Shown piece by piece: positions 43,857-53,870 of a DNA stretch of 64,000 bases. The stretch covers positions 88,258,609-88,322,608 of the forward strand of contig JARDYH010000003.1 in NCBI GenBank assembly GCA_029215795.1, read 5' to 3'. A program made the position numbers and the translations under genes. Numbering within the stretch: the stretch's first letter is position 1; each line of letters opens with the position of its first letter. A model generated the notes under the pieces. That model was not told where the DNA came from, did no database searches, and saw only the letters and a program-made list of their open reading frames with translations. Source of the DNA: Anniella stebbinsi (Eukaryota > Chordata > Lepidosauria > Squamata > Anniellidae).

Positions 43857-45423
43857 TTTTAAAAGTCTTTAGAAGAGTAGGTACCAACGGTAGAGTGAGC
43901 TGAGGTGCTGGCTCTTCATACATGACATCATAAATTTTGTCATTTAAGTCCTCTTGTGGTTGATTAATATCTAGACCAAGAGATTGTGCCATCCTTTGCA
44001 TCTGGTCCGAAAAAGATCCTAATTCTAACGACGGTGACGGTCTATTGCTAGAACCTACCCCTTCCGGAGGAGACGGGACTGACGGGGCTTGGGATCGAAC
44101 CGACGATGTGTCGGAGGCATAGTCGTCACCAGATGTTGGCGATAGAGGTCTCGGTACAAGAGCCGTCGAAGAGTGTGCTGTAGAAGGCAGCGGGCGATAT
44201 TTAGTCCTGCGCTGCGAGGATGATCGTCCAATCCTCTTCCCTGTATAGGGATCAAAAAGGTACCGCGGAGCTCTACGGTGCCGAGATCTACTTCTAGATC
44301 TATCCGAAGCCGACTCCCAATGTCGGGACCGAGAGCGAGACCGAGAGGAAGATCTAGAGCGGTAAGTTGTCTTAGAGGCTCTCGACGCCGGGGATGCTAC
44401 GATACCGAGCGGTGAAGGCTGAGGATACTCCTCATTAGGTCTGGCATCTGCGTCGTGATCGAGAGAGATATCCGCTGGGATAACATCCCCTACCTCTAAC
44501 TCCGAGGAGTATACTTCCAAATCCAAAGTTTGGAGGGCTGGCAGCGACGAAGCTCGTGGTGTCAAAGGGGCAGACCTTTGAGAAAGAATCGGAGAAGATG
44601 CCGGGCGGGTAGGCGTCGGAGTCGGGTGTTTTCTCAATATCGGCGTGGGCTGGCTCGCCGGTACCGAGGGATCGGAAAGTCGTGGCGTCGACGATGCTGA
44701 CTTCCGGCTCGATACCGACGCTGACTTTCTTGGTTGGTCCCTCGATGCCAAGGGATGGCTCGATGCCGACGGCCGATCCTTCGATGTCGAGGGGTGGCTC
44801 GATGCCGATGGCCGGGCCTTCGACGCCGAATGGTGGCTCGATGTCGATGTCGAGGGTCGCTTCGGTGCCGATGAGGATTCCAATGGCGATGCCGACGGTC
44901 TTTTAAGAGTCGAAGTACGATCTTCCCTCGGCGTCGAGTGCTTCCTCGACTGCTTCGATACCGAAGGAAGCTTCGGTGTCGATGTCGCATGCTTCGACTT
45001 CGTAGACTTTTTAGTCTTGCCCGACTTTTTAGCCGTTAGGGTGGACTTCTTGGATGGTTCCGTCAGGAGCTGCGGCAAAGGTGCCTCTGCTGCGTACCCA
45101 GGCAGGGAGGAGCAGGGAGATGCCGGTTGAGAGCGATTTACGGACTTGTGCCCACGCTCACCGGATAGCGACTGGCCAGTCGCTGAGTCCACTGGTGAAG
45201 ACTGTCGTGGTCGGTCCACCGTGGACAAGGCCTTACTCCATAGCAGGCTCTTGAGCCTGTCTGCTCGATTTTTTCTGGTTTGGCGGGAAAAAGTCAAGCA
45301 ATGGGGGCATGAGTCCACCACATGCCCCTCTCCCAAACATACAAGGCATAAAGAGTGTCCATCGGTTAGGGTTAGCTTAGCCCTACAACGGGAACAATGT
45401 TTGAAAAGCGCTGCCTGCGCCAT
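43807..45423 (-). CDS. DIRS gag-like ORF1, N-terminal part
   Basis: This is the presumed nucleic-acid-binding packaging protein. The first true ATG is at 45423 (MAQAALFKHCSRC); the open frame extends ten codons further but from a TTG. From that ATG (538 codons), residues 10-42 form a Cys/His cluster (CSRC, CLVC, then H and CPHC), a likely zinc ribbon. Residues ~80-290 are Ser/Pro/Lys-rich and contain near-repeats of SSHPSTSKDRPSA. Residues ~355-382 are an SR-type tract (RSRSSSRSRSRSRHW). Residues ~470-538 are a more ordered region ending NAWETPATVFRDIIQS before a stop. Related gag proteins continue beyond that point, and the continuation is found in the overlapping frame at 43074-43856, so this is a broken or frameshifted gag. 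Confidence 0.82.
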   Translation of the reverse strand: MAQAALFKHCSRCRAKLTLTDGHSLCLVCLGEGHVVDSCPHCLTFSRQTRKNRADRLKSLLWSKALSTVDRPRQSSPVDSATGQSLSGERGHKSVNRSQPASPCSSLPGYAAEAPLPQLLTEPSKKSTLTAKKSGKTKKSTKSKHATSTPKLPSVSKQSRKHSTPREDRTSTLKRPSASPLESSSAPKRPSTSTSSHHSASKARPSASSHPSTSKDRPSASSHPLASRDQPRKSASVSSRKSASSTPRLSDPSVPASQPTPILRKHPTPTPTRPASSPILSQRSAPLTPRASSLPALQTLDLEVYSSELEVGDVIPADISLDHDADARPNEEYPQPSPLGIVASPASRASKTTYRSRSSSRSRSRSRHWESASDRSRSRSRHRRAPRYLFDPYTGKRIGRSSSQRRTKYRPLPSTAHSSTALVPRPLSPTSGDDYASDTSSVRSQAPSVPSPPEGVGSSNRPSPSLELGSFSDQMQRMAQSLGLDINQPQEDLNDKIYDVMYEEPAPQLTLPLVPTLLKTFKNAWETPATVFRDIIQS

Positions 45424-45634
45424 AACTATTATGGACAGGGTGTCCAAAAACAACTATAATAAACTAGCTAACTAATTTTTAATTTTAATTTTTTTTTTAT
45501 TTTTTTATATATATCTGTTAACAATAAACTAACACTAACACTAAGCTAATAGAAAACTGTTTTACTTTCCTCAGAATGCTACGAACGAAGAATTCGTCCG
45601 GAGAAGTCTCCCGCGAGGCGATCAGCTACGCGGT
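45424..45634 (-). promoter_or_regulatory. AT-rich leader between DIRS right repeat and gag
   Basis: Between the inverted repeat and the gag ATG the coding strand carries poly-A/T tracts and ATATATAAAA at about 45503-45513. It may serve as leader or TATA-like element; no function is shown. Confidence 0.3.
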
Positions 45635-45773
45635 CGAAGAAGAACTGAGGTAAGGCGGGACCCGGAGCATGCGCGATGGATGGTGGGGGAGGGGTTCCCG
45701 CCAAAAAGCACTAAGCTAGCTAGAGAAGTTTCCCGATTGGGGCTCGGCGCTGGCGCAGAGCCCATATGTGTGA
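45635..45773 (-). repeat. DIRS inverted terminal repeat, right copy
   Basis: Complement of the left copy; GCGCTGGCGCAGAGCCCATA here against the left copy's GCGCCGGCGC. Being upstream of gag on the minus strand, it should hold the promoter region. Confidence 0.93.
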
Positions 45774-45796
45774 TGCACAGAGACCACGAAGAAGAA

Positions 45797-47607
45797 CCTA
45801 TAGATTTAGGCTATGTGCTATTAAAATTAATATAAATATTACAGTGGATGCCATTGGGAGTTCAGAAAGCAAGACAAAATAATTTTCTATGACATATGGC
45901 ACGGAAACCCGTCCACCTGAACACTGGCAATAAAGCTTTCACAACTACTTTAGAATATGTATACAACAAATCCCTCAGATTGTTCCTAAGATACATGACA
46001 AAGCAAGATCAGCTCAGGTTTCTGCTACACTGATTAGGATCTCTTGAATGTCTGCTCAAGTGATTATAAAAGCCTATCTCCTCATCAGATCTATCCCAAT
46101 GGTTTACCAGGATTTAACTCTAACCAGTGATGAATCTCTGTGTTGAGATATACTTAAGAAAGGCTTTGAATCCTGCTGTCAGCAGGGAATTGCTATTGGG
46201 TAGTGAGTCCACTTTGTGAACTGTATAAAGACAGACTTATTATGCAGTACAAATTTTAATGCAGAAAAAAAGGTCAAAACTAAAGAATGGCAGGAATCAA
46301 CAAATGCCATTTGTGTTGTTCTTGTATTAATTTTGAGAATGTATTACAATTGTTTTTAAAAGCAAAATAAGCATTCTATTTTAGCGATGTATCTACATGG
46401 AAATACTTAAGTTTTTAAAACATTTGTGAGGAATGTTCTTTATACTTCATTTTTGAGTACAGAGAGTACATTCATATTTAAATAGTTACCTATTTCAAAT
46501 CCTTTGGCAGGTACTCATATATTTTTAAAGCTTTTTCATTACATCCATCAGTTCTTTACTCAGCAACCTAAATGATCAACTCCTTCAAATAGAGATGTAT
46601 ACCTTTTACCTATATAATATACAAGAAAAGTACTAGTGTGCAGTTAACAGGAAGACAAACTTAACTAAGCAAAGGGATCAATGAAGTACAGTACTGAACT
46701 TAGAACAGGGACATGGATTTAGTTCTCCACTCCACCTTCGACACACTGAATGGTCTTGGGCAATTCACGCTCACTTCCCACCAATCTGTTAAGTGAAAAT
46801 AATATCAACTTCGCAACATTGATGACAGAACAAATGTAAGATATTAAAATTTGCAAACGATTAAGTTAATCTAAGCAGGGCAATTTGGTTCATAACTGAT
46901 GCTGTCTACTTTCTTTTCCATTCTGTGTATACTAATAGGCCTCAGTTTTAGAATGAGTGTTGATTTGTATACCTTCCGCATCAAAAGAAATGATGCGTGA
47001 CATTACCTGAAAATTTACTGCCTGAGCAGCATTAAGGGCAGAAGAACTGACTCAATTATATTTGATGCAAAAGTAAAAGGGTGGCAAGGAAGAAGAAATG
47101 AAGAAAGCAATGTAGTTTTAAGTATTACATACCTAAGGGATGTATGGCTTGCATTCTTCGAACCATTTATTCTAGAGCAGGGGTAGCCAATGAGGTATGC
47201 ACCCCTCGGTGCCTTCCTTTCACCTGCCAACGTGCACTAGCCCTCCCACTTTTAAAAAAAATAACAGATTTCCTTAACGGAAGTTGAGATCACTTCAAAG
47301 AGAGGGTCTCCAGCTCCTGCCATCTCCATTTCCCACAAGCGCCTCTGGGTCACACATGGAGCTCAGAGTCATTCATAGGAAATGAAGACAGCAGGCCTCT
47401 GCAGGCCTCCAGGTTCCTCTGCAGCTCACCCAGCCACCAAGAAAAAGAAGCGAAAAAAGAAAAAGAGACTCCATCACTTCTGACTGGTAAGCTGTGGAGG
47501 AGGAACTAAAGGAAACAGTGGACGGCTAAGGAGAGCAGGGACCTAAGAAAGGGCAGTGATAACCCAGCTAGAGTGTCAGGGAAGACAGCAGGGAAAGGCA
47601 GCAAGAG
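45797..47607. other. Non-coding sequence with a possible hAT-like end
   Basis: AT-rich. Near 47178 the words GCAGGGGTAGCCAATGAGG resemble the terminus of a common amniote Charlie-type hAT repeat. No gene is seen. Confidence 0.5.
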
Positions 47608-48101
47608 TAGGCTGACCAGGTGGCTCGGGATTTCCCGGTCCTAACCGGGAATCCAGGGGCAAACCGGCCCAACCGGGGGGCGGGGGGGCAAACCGGGGTG
47701 GCGGGGGGTCACGCGGCGGTGGCAGCAAGCAAGGAGCGGCGGCGAAGGCGGTGGAGGAGCCCGGGAAGCGGCCGCCCCAGCTGGTAAGCACGAAGGGGGG
47801 CACTTACCTGCTGGGGCGGCCGCTTCCCGGGCTCCTCCGCCGCTGCCGGGCTCGTAAGGCCAGAGGCCGCGCGGAAGAGGCGGGAGAGGGCCGGATCCAG
47901 AAGTGACGTCATTTCCGGATCTGGCCCTCTCCCGCCTCTTCCACGTGGGCGGCGATGGAGGACCTGGCGCGGCCGCGCGGGCGGCGAAGGAGGAACCCGG
48001 CGGTAGGTCCAGGCTGGTTTTTTTGGGGGGGTGGCTTGGTGGGGGAGTTGTTTTGGGGCGGGGGGGACCGGGATTTTTATTTTAAAAATCTGGTCACCCT
48101 A
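47608..48101. mobile_element. GC-rich 494-bp hAT-type non-autonomous element
   Basis: Ends TAGGCTGACCAGG and CTGGTCACCCTA, flanked by the 8-bp duplication AGCAAGAG. The inside is very GC-rich and palindromic; AGAGGCGGGAGAGGGCC before a centre TCCAGAAGTGACGTCATTTC is inverted after it. No coding. Its termini match the ~320-bp MITE family, so the same transposase could have moved both. Confidence 0.88.
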
Positions 48102-48307
48102 AGCAAGAGCATCAGGAAGCCAGTGGGGATGGCACCAGCTGGGAGCAACCAGGAGACTGGGTAAGTTTGTGTGCTTGTATCTGAATGGATGGATGCTTGT
48201 GAGAGGGAGAGAGAAAGGGTTTAGGGGGATTTTGGAGGGATCCTGAAAAAGGATGATGGGGAGGGGTTTGTAGTCCTGTGGTGATGCCAAGAAGAGAGGA
48301 GTATATA

Positions 48308-48609
48308 TAGGCTGACCATATGAAAAGGCTCATGTAACTTTAACAGTTGTAGAGAAAAGGGAATTTCAGCCAGTGTCATTTGTATGCAACTAGTTCCTGG
48401 TGAAATTCCCTCTTCATCAAAACAGTTAAAGCTGCAGGAGCCCTGCCTTCTTTTGTATCTGGTCACTCTAGTATAGTGCCTGCAACTGTGATGAAGAGGG
48501 AATTTCACCAGGAACTAATTGCATACAAATGACACTGGCTGAAATTCCCTTTTCTCTATGACTGTTAAAGTTACATGAGCCCTGTCCTCCTTTTCATATG
48601 GTCAGCCTA
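48308..48609 (-). mobile_element. hAT-type MITE, ~320 bp family, copy 9 (variant ends)
   Basis: Ends TAGGCTGACCATATG and CATATGGTCAGCCTA replace the usual AAAATCCAGGTC stretch; the inner arms are the same as in the other copies. GTATATA is repeated on both sides (7 bp clear). Here TAGGCTGACC replaces TAGGGTGACC. Confidence 0.85.
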
Positions 48610-49961
48610 GTATATATGCACATGTCCGTGTATGTGTGCATGCGTGATGGATATATAGGGCACTTGCCTGTGAGCTGGATTGAGGGTGCATATGTGTGGT
48701 GATACAGAGTGTGAAAGAAAAAAATGATTTGTGGAATGAGCTGGCAGGGGATAAGAGAAAGAAAGAAAAAATCCTTCTCTGAAATAGGTTTCTCTTGGTG
48801 TTAAAAAGTATGGGTTCAAAGGAGTTATTTAGTGTATTCTGGCTCAGCCCTCACCTCTGCCTTGTATTCAGTCTTTCAGGCAGGTTACTTGGCCTTTACC
48901 ACATTTCCCCTGGAAGCCATTTTGTAGTTGCGCCCAAGACAATTCCTCAAATGCCAAATGTGCTCATGGGCCCTCCAAACATTGCCTCTCTCTGTTCTAG
49001 AATAATCCCATCAACTTTAATAGAACTATACTAGACTAAAAGAGATTTAACACAGCGATCCTATGCAAGTATGCTCAGAAATAAGCCCCCTATAATCAAA
49101 ACAGAACACTTAACTAGGGAATAGATTTCACTGAAATAAGTGGAATTTATTTCCAAGGAAACATGCACAGGATTGTTCGGTAAATGTGTGGTGGATAGTA
49201 TGCATGTTATTACATTTAAAGTATTTCATAGGCATGGTAGAATTCTAATACGTCATATTCTTCTATTCCTTCACTAGATCTGAGACTTTCCTACAGGAGT
49301 TCATCTAACAGGGCACAGAAGGACACCCAGTGAGTATGAACCAATTTGCAAGTATAATTTCATTGTGTGCTTGTTTAACCCTACACTACCATTTAACACA
49401 TCTAGTTTAAAATTATAATTATCAGCTGCTATTAGTATAATTATAATTAATAGCAGCAATTATAAGTGTCTATTAGTGTTAGTGATACATGAGCTTGAGG
49501 CTGCAAATCATCTCTCTATTCTGGCCCTAGAATAGTGAAGTCTAATCAACAAGTACATACAGCAATACAGTAGATGGCACTAAGGAACCAGTAATGAACA
49601 AAAGTCCAAACTTGACATTAGAGTTGTTGATCCTACTGGAGGAGTCATTCAAAATTTCTATAGCCAAATGTGTGAGGCTCACTGAATTAAAAGAAGTAAA
49701 CAGATACACAACTGTGTAATCATAATTGTGTGATCATAATTTTATAGGTCTCTGAGAACAAGAAACTATACTCTATTTTCAAAGTATTATGAAGGCACGT
49801 TCATATATGTGTTGCTTAAAAATTTCCCTTAGTTCCACCCATAAAGAATAAATAATGAGTTATAATGGAATGAATTATTCCATGTACCACAAGCGTCAAA
49901 CTTTATTAAATGAGCCATTTTAAAGGAAATAACAAATATTTCAATATTTTAAGAACTTAAG
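48610..49961. other. Non-coding interval with a short squamate repeat
   Basis: Apart from the repeat at 49.04-49.19 kb I see no supported feature. Confidence 0.5.
49037..49190. repeat. Short palindromic squamate repeat
   Basis: CAGCGATCCTATGCAAGTAT and later ATGCACAGGATTGTTC are inverted ends of a degenerate short repeat. A second copy is at 62.82-62.90 kb (GATCCTATGCATGTATACTT ... GTGTAGGATTGCAG). Confidence 0.55.
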
Positions 49962-50290
49962 GAAAGCCATGATCAGAACAAGGGTTCATCTAGTCCAGCA
50001 CTCTGTTCACACAGTGGCCAACCAGCTGTCGACCAGGAACCCACAAGCAGGACACAAGTGCAACAGCACCCTCCCACCCATGTTCCCCAGCAATTCGTGT
50101 ATACAGGCTTACTGCCTCTGATACTGGAGATAGCACATAGCCATCAGGATTAGTAGCCATTAATAGCCTTTTCCTCCTGGAATGTATCCAATCTCCTTTT
50201 AAAGTCATCCAAATCGGTGACCATCAGTACATCTTGTGGTAACAAATTTCATAGTTAAACTACGCATTGTGTGAAAAAGTACTTCCTTTT
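49962..50290 (-). mobile_element. CR1/L3-type LINE 3' region
   Basis: The plus-strand words TCATCTAGTCCAGCACTCTG, CACAGTGGCCAACCAGCTG and GTGTGAAAAAGTACTTCCTT are the complement of the 3' end found in many reptilian CR1-group copies. It carries no intact coding. Confidence 0.7.
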
Positions 50291-50554
50291 ATCTGTTTAT
50301 ATTTTATTTATTTTATTCATTTAAAACTGTTTACCTAAATAAACATATATGAAAATATTAACTTTAAATTAACAAATAAGACGTTAATAAATTAACAAAT
50401 AAGATGTTAAAATATTAACATTCTATCCCCTTTCTTATCACTAGAAAGTGGTAAGTGTTTTTCTCATGAAGTTGTAAATACAGAAAGCCATTCTGAGCAT
50501 TCAGGAACTGAGTGGACTACAACTTAAATATGCCTTCAGAATAATATTACGTCA
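50291..50554. other. Non-coding spacer
   Basis: AT-rich with TTAATAAATTAACAAATAAG-type duplicated words near 50370-50410. Confidence 0.5.
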
Positions 50555-50835
50555 CCACACCTTAAAAACAAGATATTGTAGAGCTGGAAAAAGTACAGAA
50601 AAGGACAACTAAAATGTTCAAGAGGCTGGAGCATCTTCCCTATGAGGGAAGGTTACAACTGCTCAGACTGTTTAGCTTGGAAAAAAGGAGAGTAAGGGGA
50701 GACATAATAGAGGTATACAAAATTATGCATGTGTGGAGAGTGTGGATAGGGAAGCATTTTTCTCCCTCTCTCATAATATTAGAACCCGGGGTCATCCCAT
50801 GAAGTTTATTGTACTGTTCATTAATTGAACAACGC
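50555..50835 (+). pseudogene. CR1-clade reverse transcriptase C-terminal fragment
   Basis: Translation gives ELEKVQKRTTKMFKRLEHLP, then YEGRLQLLRLFSLEKRRVRG and DIIEVYKIMH, the conserved block near the end of CR1-group RT (LEKVQRRATKMI...L..RR.RGD.I.VYK). It is a 5'-truncated relic on the opposite strand from the CR1 piece at 49.96-50.29 kb, so the two are separate insertions or an inversion split them. The frame is broken after about 60 codons. Confidence 0.8.
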
Positions 50836-51011
50836 AATACTCCTTCAGTTTCAAGGGAGAGTAAAGATTACATTTATGCAGAGATGGTAAACGTAAACTG
50901 TTGGATCTTTTTCATCGGTCATGTTGACTGCAAGGCTGTCTTCACAAATAAAATTACTAGAACACAATAATTTTTACTACATACCCAATAAAATCTATAG
51001 AAACTGAAAAG

Positions 51012-51240
51012 CAGAGTAATGCAGTTAGAGGGTTGGACTTAAGCCAGGGAGACCTGAATTCACATCCCTGCTCAGCCTTGGACTCTGCCTAATTTATCTC
51101 ACAAGCTTAAAAAAAAAAAAATCCACCTTCCCTCCAAAGATGTCAGGGAGTGAACTTTGGAGAATAGGTGGGATAAAAGAGAGGTTCAGCTGTTGGGCGG
51201 CATAGAAATGCAATAAATAAATAAAAATGTAATAAAAAAA
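51012..51240 (+). mobile_element. tRNA-type SINE with L2-like tail
   Basis: The head GCAGTTAGAGGGTTGGACTT (A-box-like) and GACCTGAATTCACATCCC (B-box-like) are followed by CTGCTCAGCCTTGGACTCTG. The end GGGCGGCATAGAAATGCAAT then (AATA)n is the L2-like 3' tail. The layout matches tRNA-derived squamate SINEs mobilised by L2 machinery. Confidence 0.65.
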
Positions 51241-52960
51241 TAAAAGCATACATTTTACTAGCTTTGTGTGGGGAGGAAACAAGTTTCTGTAAACCTTCCC
51301 TTGCTGGTCAATTCTTACTTACCATTGGCATGCAGCATCCAAGTCTCCTATAACAAAATTCAACATAGTATAATATGATAGATCTGCCTTCATAATGGCA
51401 GCTCATAGCACTACAAATCAGTCTTGTAAGGTACATGCAGCATTACAACTGTCTTTATATGTTGAATTACAATTGACTTTATATGCTGATCACAATTGAC
51501 TTTGCATGTTATATAGGAATTAACTTTCCAAACTTCAGCAGAGGGTTATAATACTTCCTTTGTGAATACATTCTATTATATTCTATCCACACAAGTGGGA
51601 GAGACATAGCTGTGGGTGGGGAAGGGACAAACGTGATCATGCCATTTTTTTAAAAAAATCCTTTTGATCTGTCAAAGTCTTTAATCAATCAATTAATTCG
51701 TGGTTGTACGTTTTTTATTTAGTTGCTATTGCATTACTATTGTAATGAGTTTTATTTTAAACATAAGCTACAACACATTTTTTGACTAATTACAAGATCT
51801 ACAAAACAAAATGATTAACACTGAATTGGCACCAACAAGAAAAGTAGCATGTTTCTTTTAAGCACCTTGGTTTGGCTCCTAACTTTCTACAAGTGGAACT
51901 CTGCACAGGATACTCTTCCTGGAAAGACATGATTTTCAGTTTTCAACGACTACCCTTTTCCCTTGCAGCCCCCGATGTTCCCTGAAAATCTGCTCTGTTG
52001 TAACCCTTCCATGTTTTCCCATTGCTTCTGTCTTTTTTCCTTCCATTAAAATATTATGTTAAGGAGGAAAATATGGAATAGCTGTACAACACCTTTTGAT
52101 TGCTAGTGCTAGGAGCCATCTGGAATAACCTTATAAGAATTACAAATATTATAGACATTATAAGAAGTATATATAAATTTAAAAACAAAGCTATAACCAA
52201 AAATCTCAAATGATGCCCCCATATGTTATCTCAACCTTATTTTTCATGAATTATATGAATGCCTTGCTTGGTCACATCAGATCAATATATTCCTCTGTAA
52301 GAGTTACTCCTATTTATCTTTAAAGATCTCCTGAAAATTTGAAAGTCCCCAGGTCGTAACTATATGCTGTCCTTTTAAAGACACCTAATATTTTGTTATT
52401 GTGAGGTCCTTTGTTTTTAAAGATGTATTTGACACGTCTCTACCTATGATCCAGGGGCATATTTGCAAATGTATTTTGCTGGCAGGAGGATAGGATGGGA
52501 TGACGGTACTCTCCTGCGGGTTGAGAGGAGCTCCACCTGTGCGGTGGGGAGGGGCTCCATCCACCCTAGCAGCCGATTCTGCTCATGGAAAGTTCACCAG
52601 ATGGAAAGCTACTGCCAGTCGCATTCCCACAAGTGATAGCATGTGTAAGACCCAAGTCAGGGCATTCTGAGGGTGGGATAGAGCTAGCCATGAAAGCACT
52701 GGATCCAAAACTTGTCAAAAGGGGCCCAGATTGGAGTTCTCAGCTATACTAGCTTGGAGCTGGCATAGCTAACCACCCTGCATTGCTTCCAATGGGAGGC
52801 ATTTAAAATAAAAGGCTCTGCCAGATGAAAAGTCCAACAAATCTACCTGGCTGGTAAGAGCTTGCAACACTGGGGATGCAGCAGTAGATCTACCCTCTTG
52901 CTCCTCCCTGACCTTTCTTAGGATTCCACTGTGATTATCTCAATAATTAAATTAAGCAAA
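51241..52960. other. Non-coding sequence; possible diverged repeat at 52.44-52.92 kb
   Basis: The 52.44-52.92 kb part is GC-richer and shares CCACCCTGCATTGC with the hairpin repeat at 8.6 kb. Otherwise nothing is assignable. Confidence 0.45.
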
Positions 52961-53870
52961 GATGTAATCTAACGCCGGGATAGATTCAGTGAAAGGGAAC
53001 CATGTCTGTCAGGTTGTATTAACACCACCATAGATTTTGAGCTCCGTTAAATTCCTTTGCTGGGGAGTGGAGACTGGGATATAACGAGGTGAGGCACAGT
53101 AATGGATTTAAAGTAGGGCCACGTTTATTTAAGTTCTGCAGAGGGGGTGAGACCTAAGCGGACATCCTCTCTTGGTGAGACATTCGCTGCCTGTAAAATG
53201 GTGCCTGCCATTTTGCCACCCAAAATGGGGTAGGGAGGCTTTCCTTTGTCATCTCCCCCCACGCCGTTAAGCTCTGAGTGGATGAGGGAGGTTGACCTCA
53301 AAGGTAAACCCTGATCTCTCCAGCTGAGGCCATAAAACTCACAGCTGGGAGCCTCAGGCATTACCTATCACCACAACGGTGCTTGTGAATGCTCACCAAC
53401 CCTAAACCCGCTCCAGATGCCCGTGCATACCAACCTATCCAAATGTGACTGAATTGTTAATAATAACCAGATTAACCTAGTTAGTACTCCGTACCCATCT
53501 TTCAGTGTGAAGTAGACAAAAAACCCCTCACAATCGCAGTTGGGTTGTGAGCAAAAAATTCCTACTTGGCCCCTAAAGGGCGACTAGCGAACCCACACTG
53601 CCTACAGGGAAGGAGGGAGGGAGCCACTCAGCAAAGAGGCCAAGGGGAGGGGTGAAAACACCTAAATGGCTGTTGAATTCCCAACTCCGCCCTGGTGGCA
53701 CCATCAGGAGGCTGCCAATGGCTGCCTCATCACCCCACCCCCACCCGCAATGGCCTCCCTGCGCCCAGGCAAGCCGGGCACAGGGGTAAGGCATTACTGA
53801 TGATGTTTTTGTGAGTACCAGATTGAAATTTCCTACGTGAGGCACAATTCCCATCCCAATAGGTAAATAG
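52961..53870. other. GC-richer unidentified segment
   Basis: A block distinct in base composition from its AT-rich flanks, containing CGCCGTTAAGCTCTGAGTGG and CCCCTAAAGGGCGACTAGCG. Open frames of 78 and 93 codons on the minus strand have no motif. It may be an old LTR or other repeat; I cannot support a name. Confidence 0.4.

Larger units (their letters stand above)
39727..45796 (-). mobile_element. Structurally complete DIRS-type tyrosine-recombinase retrotransposon (~6.07 kb)
   Basis: DIRS elements are retrotransposons that integrate a circular DNA with a tyrosine recombinase, so they lack target duplications. All diagnostic parts are here: inverted terminal repeats (39774-39911 against about 45635-45773), an internal complementary region at 40017-40111, and minus-strand ORFs in the order gag, RT/RNase H, recombinase. 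The repeats differ by about one substitution and one single-base indel over ~138 bp, which suggests recent insertion. No flanking duplication is visible, as expected. Two of three ORFs are open throughout; gag has one frame change. Confidence 0.95.

Noticed and set aside
44260..44380. SR-rich tract as a host splicing-factor exon
   Set aside because: It is inside the DIRS gag frame between its inverted repeats, so it belongs to the element.
44645..45130. 161-codon plus-strand open frame rich in Asp, Gly and Ala
   Set aside because: Antisense shadow of the low-complexity Ser/Arg region of DIRS gag.
52961..53870. GC-rich block as a CpG-island promoter with a host exon
   Set aside because: Few CpG, no open frame with motif, and phrases reminiscent of repeats; left as unidentified.
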